Assembly: GCA_963789175.1 (NCBI GenBank)
Contig: CAWBJO010000006.1
Location: 496,001 to 560,000 of the forward strand
DNA: 64,000 nt
Source: CAWBJO01 sp963789175
GTDB lineage: Bacteria > Pseudomonadota > Alphaproteobacteria > Rhizobiales > Aestuariivirgaceae
Direction: 5' to 3'
How positions within the stretch are numbered: the stretch's first letter is position 1; every line of letters begins with the position of its first letter. This document shows positions 62,564-64,000 of the stretch, piece by piece. A program made the position numbers and the translations under genes. The notes under the pieces are model-generated. The model worked only from the letters and a program-made list of their open reading frames with translations, had not been told where the DNA came from and ran no database searches.

Positions 62564-62773
62564 GTCGAGGCCTCCTGCTCACTCCTGCTGACCGCGCAGG
62601 TAAGCGTGTCCGGGCGGACGTTCGGCTTTTGCCCGTTCACCTTTCGACCGTCAACCGCAAGATCGTCGCGCCATTCAATCGGCAATGGAAACGGGACCGC
62701 AACCAAACCGTTTATTAACCACAGTCATGCAACATATGCGGGAATGAAATTGCTCCAGAGGATCAAACTTCCC

Positions 62774-63472
62774 ATGTCTAACCTGCTCTCTCATCTCTCG
62801 AAAAGCATCACCGGCACCCTTCTCGGCGTGACGCTGGTTTCCGGCGCGGCCGCAGCCGACCTTCCCGACATGATGCCCGAGCTTTACCGGGGTGCAACGT
62901 ATGATTGGGGTGGTTTTTATGGCGGTGGATACGCCCAGGCAGCCTGCCTGGACACCACCTACACAAGCACGACGAATGGAGACCTCGGGGGCTGCGCCTT
63001 CGCCGGCGGCCTGATCGGGGGCTATAGTTACCAGTTCGATGACGTGGTCGTCGGCCTCGAGGGCGACTATGGTTGGAGCAGCCGGGTCGCCGAGAACACC
63101 GTCGACGACTTCGTCTACGATTTCGACCGGTTGGCGTCCCTCCGCGGACGGGTGGGCTATGCGCTGGGCGACACGCTCGTCTATGCCACGGGCGGGATCG
63201 CCTGGATCAAGGGCACCCTCAAGGAGACCGCCCTCCCCGATTCCGAAAGCCAATGGCATCGCGGCTGGATCGTCGGCGGGGGCATCGAACACGCCCTGTG
63301 GACAAGTCTCAACGTGCGGGTGGAGTATCTTTTCAGCAGCTACGACGAGCAGTCCTACGACATCAACTGCAGCTGCACGATCGACACCGACCTGGACAAC
63401 GTACACATCATGCGTGCCGGGCTGACGTGGCAGTTCGGTTTCGAAGGCGGAGCGACGTCGGTATCCTACTAA
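62774..63472 (+). CDS. Outer membrane beta-barrel protein (Omp25/Opa-like)
   Basis: 232 residues from ATG 62774 (MSNLLSHLSKS), giving a normal signal peptide ending GAAAADLPD; an in-frame ATG at 62744 would add ten residues. The mature chain has alternating barrel strands: WGGFYGGGYAQAACL, FAGGLIGGYSYQFDDVVVGLEGDYGW, LRGRVGYALGDTLVYATGGIAW and the C-terminal MRAGLTWQFGF. It belongs to the rhizobial/brucella porin-like small barrels. Two Cys pairs are unusual for such barrels (CLDTTYTSTTNGDLGGC and CSC). Confidence 0.88.
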   Translation: MSNLLSHLSKSITGTLLGVTLVSGAAAADLPDMMPELYRGATYDWGGFYGGGYAQAACLDTTYTSTTNGDLGGCAFAGGLIGGYSYQFDDVVVGLEGDYGWSSRVAENTVDDFVYDFDRLASLRGRVGYALGDTLVYATGGIAWIKGTLKETALPDSESQWHRGWIVGGGIEHALWTSLNVRVEYLFSSYDEQSYDINCSCTIDTDLDNVHIMRAGLTWQFGFEGGATSVSY

Positions 63473-63493
63473 CCAAGACCGGTTCGTATCGCG

Positions 63494-63817
63494 TCATTTC
63501 GGCTTCCGGCCGAGTTTCCAGAGTTCGTGAAAAGCACAGGGGTTCGCCGGTACCTTTTCGGGTACGGGGTCGAACCCCTGCGTTCCCCATGGGTGGCAAC
63601 GCATGATGCGGAACGTCCCAAGCAGCACGCCGCGCCACGCGCCATGTCGCCGGATGGCCTCGGCGGCGTAGTCCGAACAGGTCGGCAGATGCCGGCAGCG
63701 CCGACCGACGATCGCCGACAGCGTCAGCTGGTAGAGGCGGATGATCAGCAGCAGGCCCGCGGCCGGCATCGAGTCGCGCCCGCCGCCGCCATCGCCAGGC
63801 GATTTCAGATTCCGCAT
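63494..63817 (-). CDS. yidD: Membrane protein insertion efficiency factor YidD
   Basis: 107 residues. Conserved YidD core: LLLIIRLYQLTLSAIVGRRCRHLPTCSDYAAEAIRRHGAWRGVLLGTFRIMRCHPWG followed by GFDPVPEKVP. It assists YidC in inserting proteins into the inner membrane. Convergent with the outer membrane protein gene. Confidence 0.95.
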   Translation of the reverse strand: MRNLKSPGDGGGGRDSMPAAGLLLIIRLYQLTLSAIVGRRCRHLPTCSDYAAEAIRRHGAWRGVLLGTFRIMRCHPWGTQGFDPVPEKVPANPCAFHELWKLGRKPK

Positions 63818-63894
63818 GGGCGGCAGGGCGCTTGCGCACAGGATTTGGCTATGGGAGTTTCACTCATCCGCTCTCCCAACATCGTCCGTCAAGA

Positions 63895-64000
63895 TGGCCA
63901 AGAAACATCCGAACATCGTTCTCATTGTCGCCGACCAGCTCGCGGCGATGTTTCTGCCGAGTTACGGGCACGGCGTGGTCCGTACGCCCCATATCGACTC
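63895..64000 (+). CDS. Sulfatase family protein, N-terminal fragment (cut by window end)
   Basis: 35 codons are visible from ATG 63895: KKHPNIVLIVADQL then GHGVVRTPHIDS, the N-terminus typical of arylsulfatase and choline-sulfatase proteins, where DQ contributes to the calcium site. The CxPxR formylglycine motif would lie beyond the window, so the substrate cannot be judged. Confidence 0.8.

Noticed and set aside
1..64000. tRNA, rRNA, CRISPR, IS element or prophage
   Set aside because: No cloverleaf-like GTTCGA-containing unit, no regularly spaced repeats, no transposase or integrase motif seen in any frame.

Overview
The window is a dense, GC-rich, almost gap-free stretch of chromosome whose gene families point to an alphaproteobacterium of the Rhizobiales (Hyphomicrobiales). 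Markers are rhaD-rhaI of the rhizobial rhamnose type, a DUF2336 protein, an Opa/Omp25-like outer membrane barrel, thrS followed by yidD, CtrA-type boxes, a cobalamin riboswitch in front of cbtBA-cobWN, and many ATGA/TGATG start-stop overlaps. Genus cannot be decided by eye. No tRNA, rRNA, IS element, prophage or CRISPR array was seen.

Layout. 1-9 kb is carbohydrate catabolism: the 3' end of rhaD, then rhaI, then a convergent seven-gene operon read leftward (Gfo/Idh/MocA dehydrogenase, TIM-barrel isomerase, LacI regulator, ABC ATPase, binding protein, two permeases) with a LacI-type operator just upstream of its first gene. 9-14 kb is a three-subunit molybdenum hydroxylase with a MoaD-like protein, preceded by a frameshifted agmatinase-family ureohydrolase. 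14-16.3 kb is a hybrid histidine kinase whose start overlaps a possible 13-codon leader ORF. 16.3-25 kb holds five short-chain dehydrogenases, an enolase-superfamily enzyme, a small lytic transglycosylase, and a polyamine-type ABC importer (two permeases and a binding protein) without an ATPase. 25-30.8 kb holds a YnjBCD-like importer co-transcribed with chaC, and a Rieske oxygenase with a BetI/TetR-like palindrome upstream.

31-51.6 kb is a large cobalamin locus. A cobalamin riboswitch precedes cbtB, cbtA, cobW, cobN and cobO. After one unrelated secreted protein comes a second riboswitch-like element, then cbiX, cobH, cobL, cobI, cbiG-cobJ fusion and cobM, with cobK and cbiD on the opposite strand, then cobA, cobB, cobQ and cobD, and cobP plus a DUF1636 protein on the opposite strand. 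The corrin-ring enzymes are those of the early-cobalt (anaerobic) route: CbiX, CbiG and CbiD are present and CobG and CobF are absent. CobN, the large subunit of the late-insertion chelatase, is nevertheless present, so the locus is mixed.

51.7-64 kb is mostly housekeeping and small metabolic genes: NAD kinase, DUF2336 protein, MFS transporter, a degenerate receiver-domain protein, MaoC hydratase with CoA-ester lyase, nicotinamidase, flavin reductase, HAD phosphatase, nitroreductase, a secreted unknown protein, thrS, an outer membrane barrel, yidD and the start of a sulfatase. Three perfect TTAA-N7-TTAA (CtrA-like) sites fall between 55 and 62.5 kb.

The observations most worth following up are a 26-codon membrane microprotein gene with a strong Shine-Dalgarno lying antisense to the abnormal C-terminal extension of a dehydrogenase (17.9 kb), the degenerate second cobalamin riboswitch-like element (38.05 kb), and the mixed cobalamin gene set.
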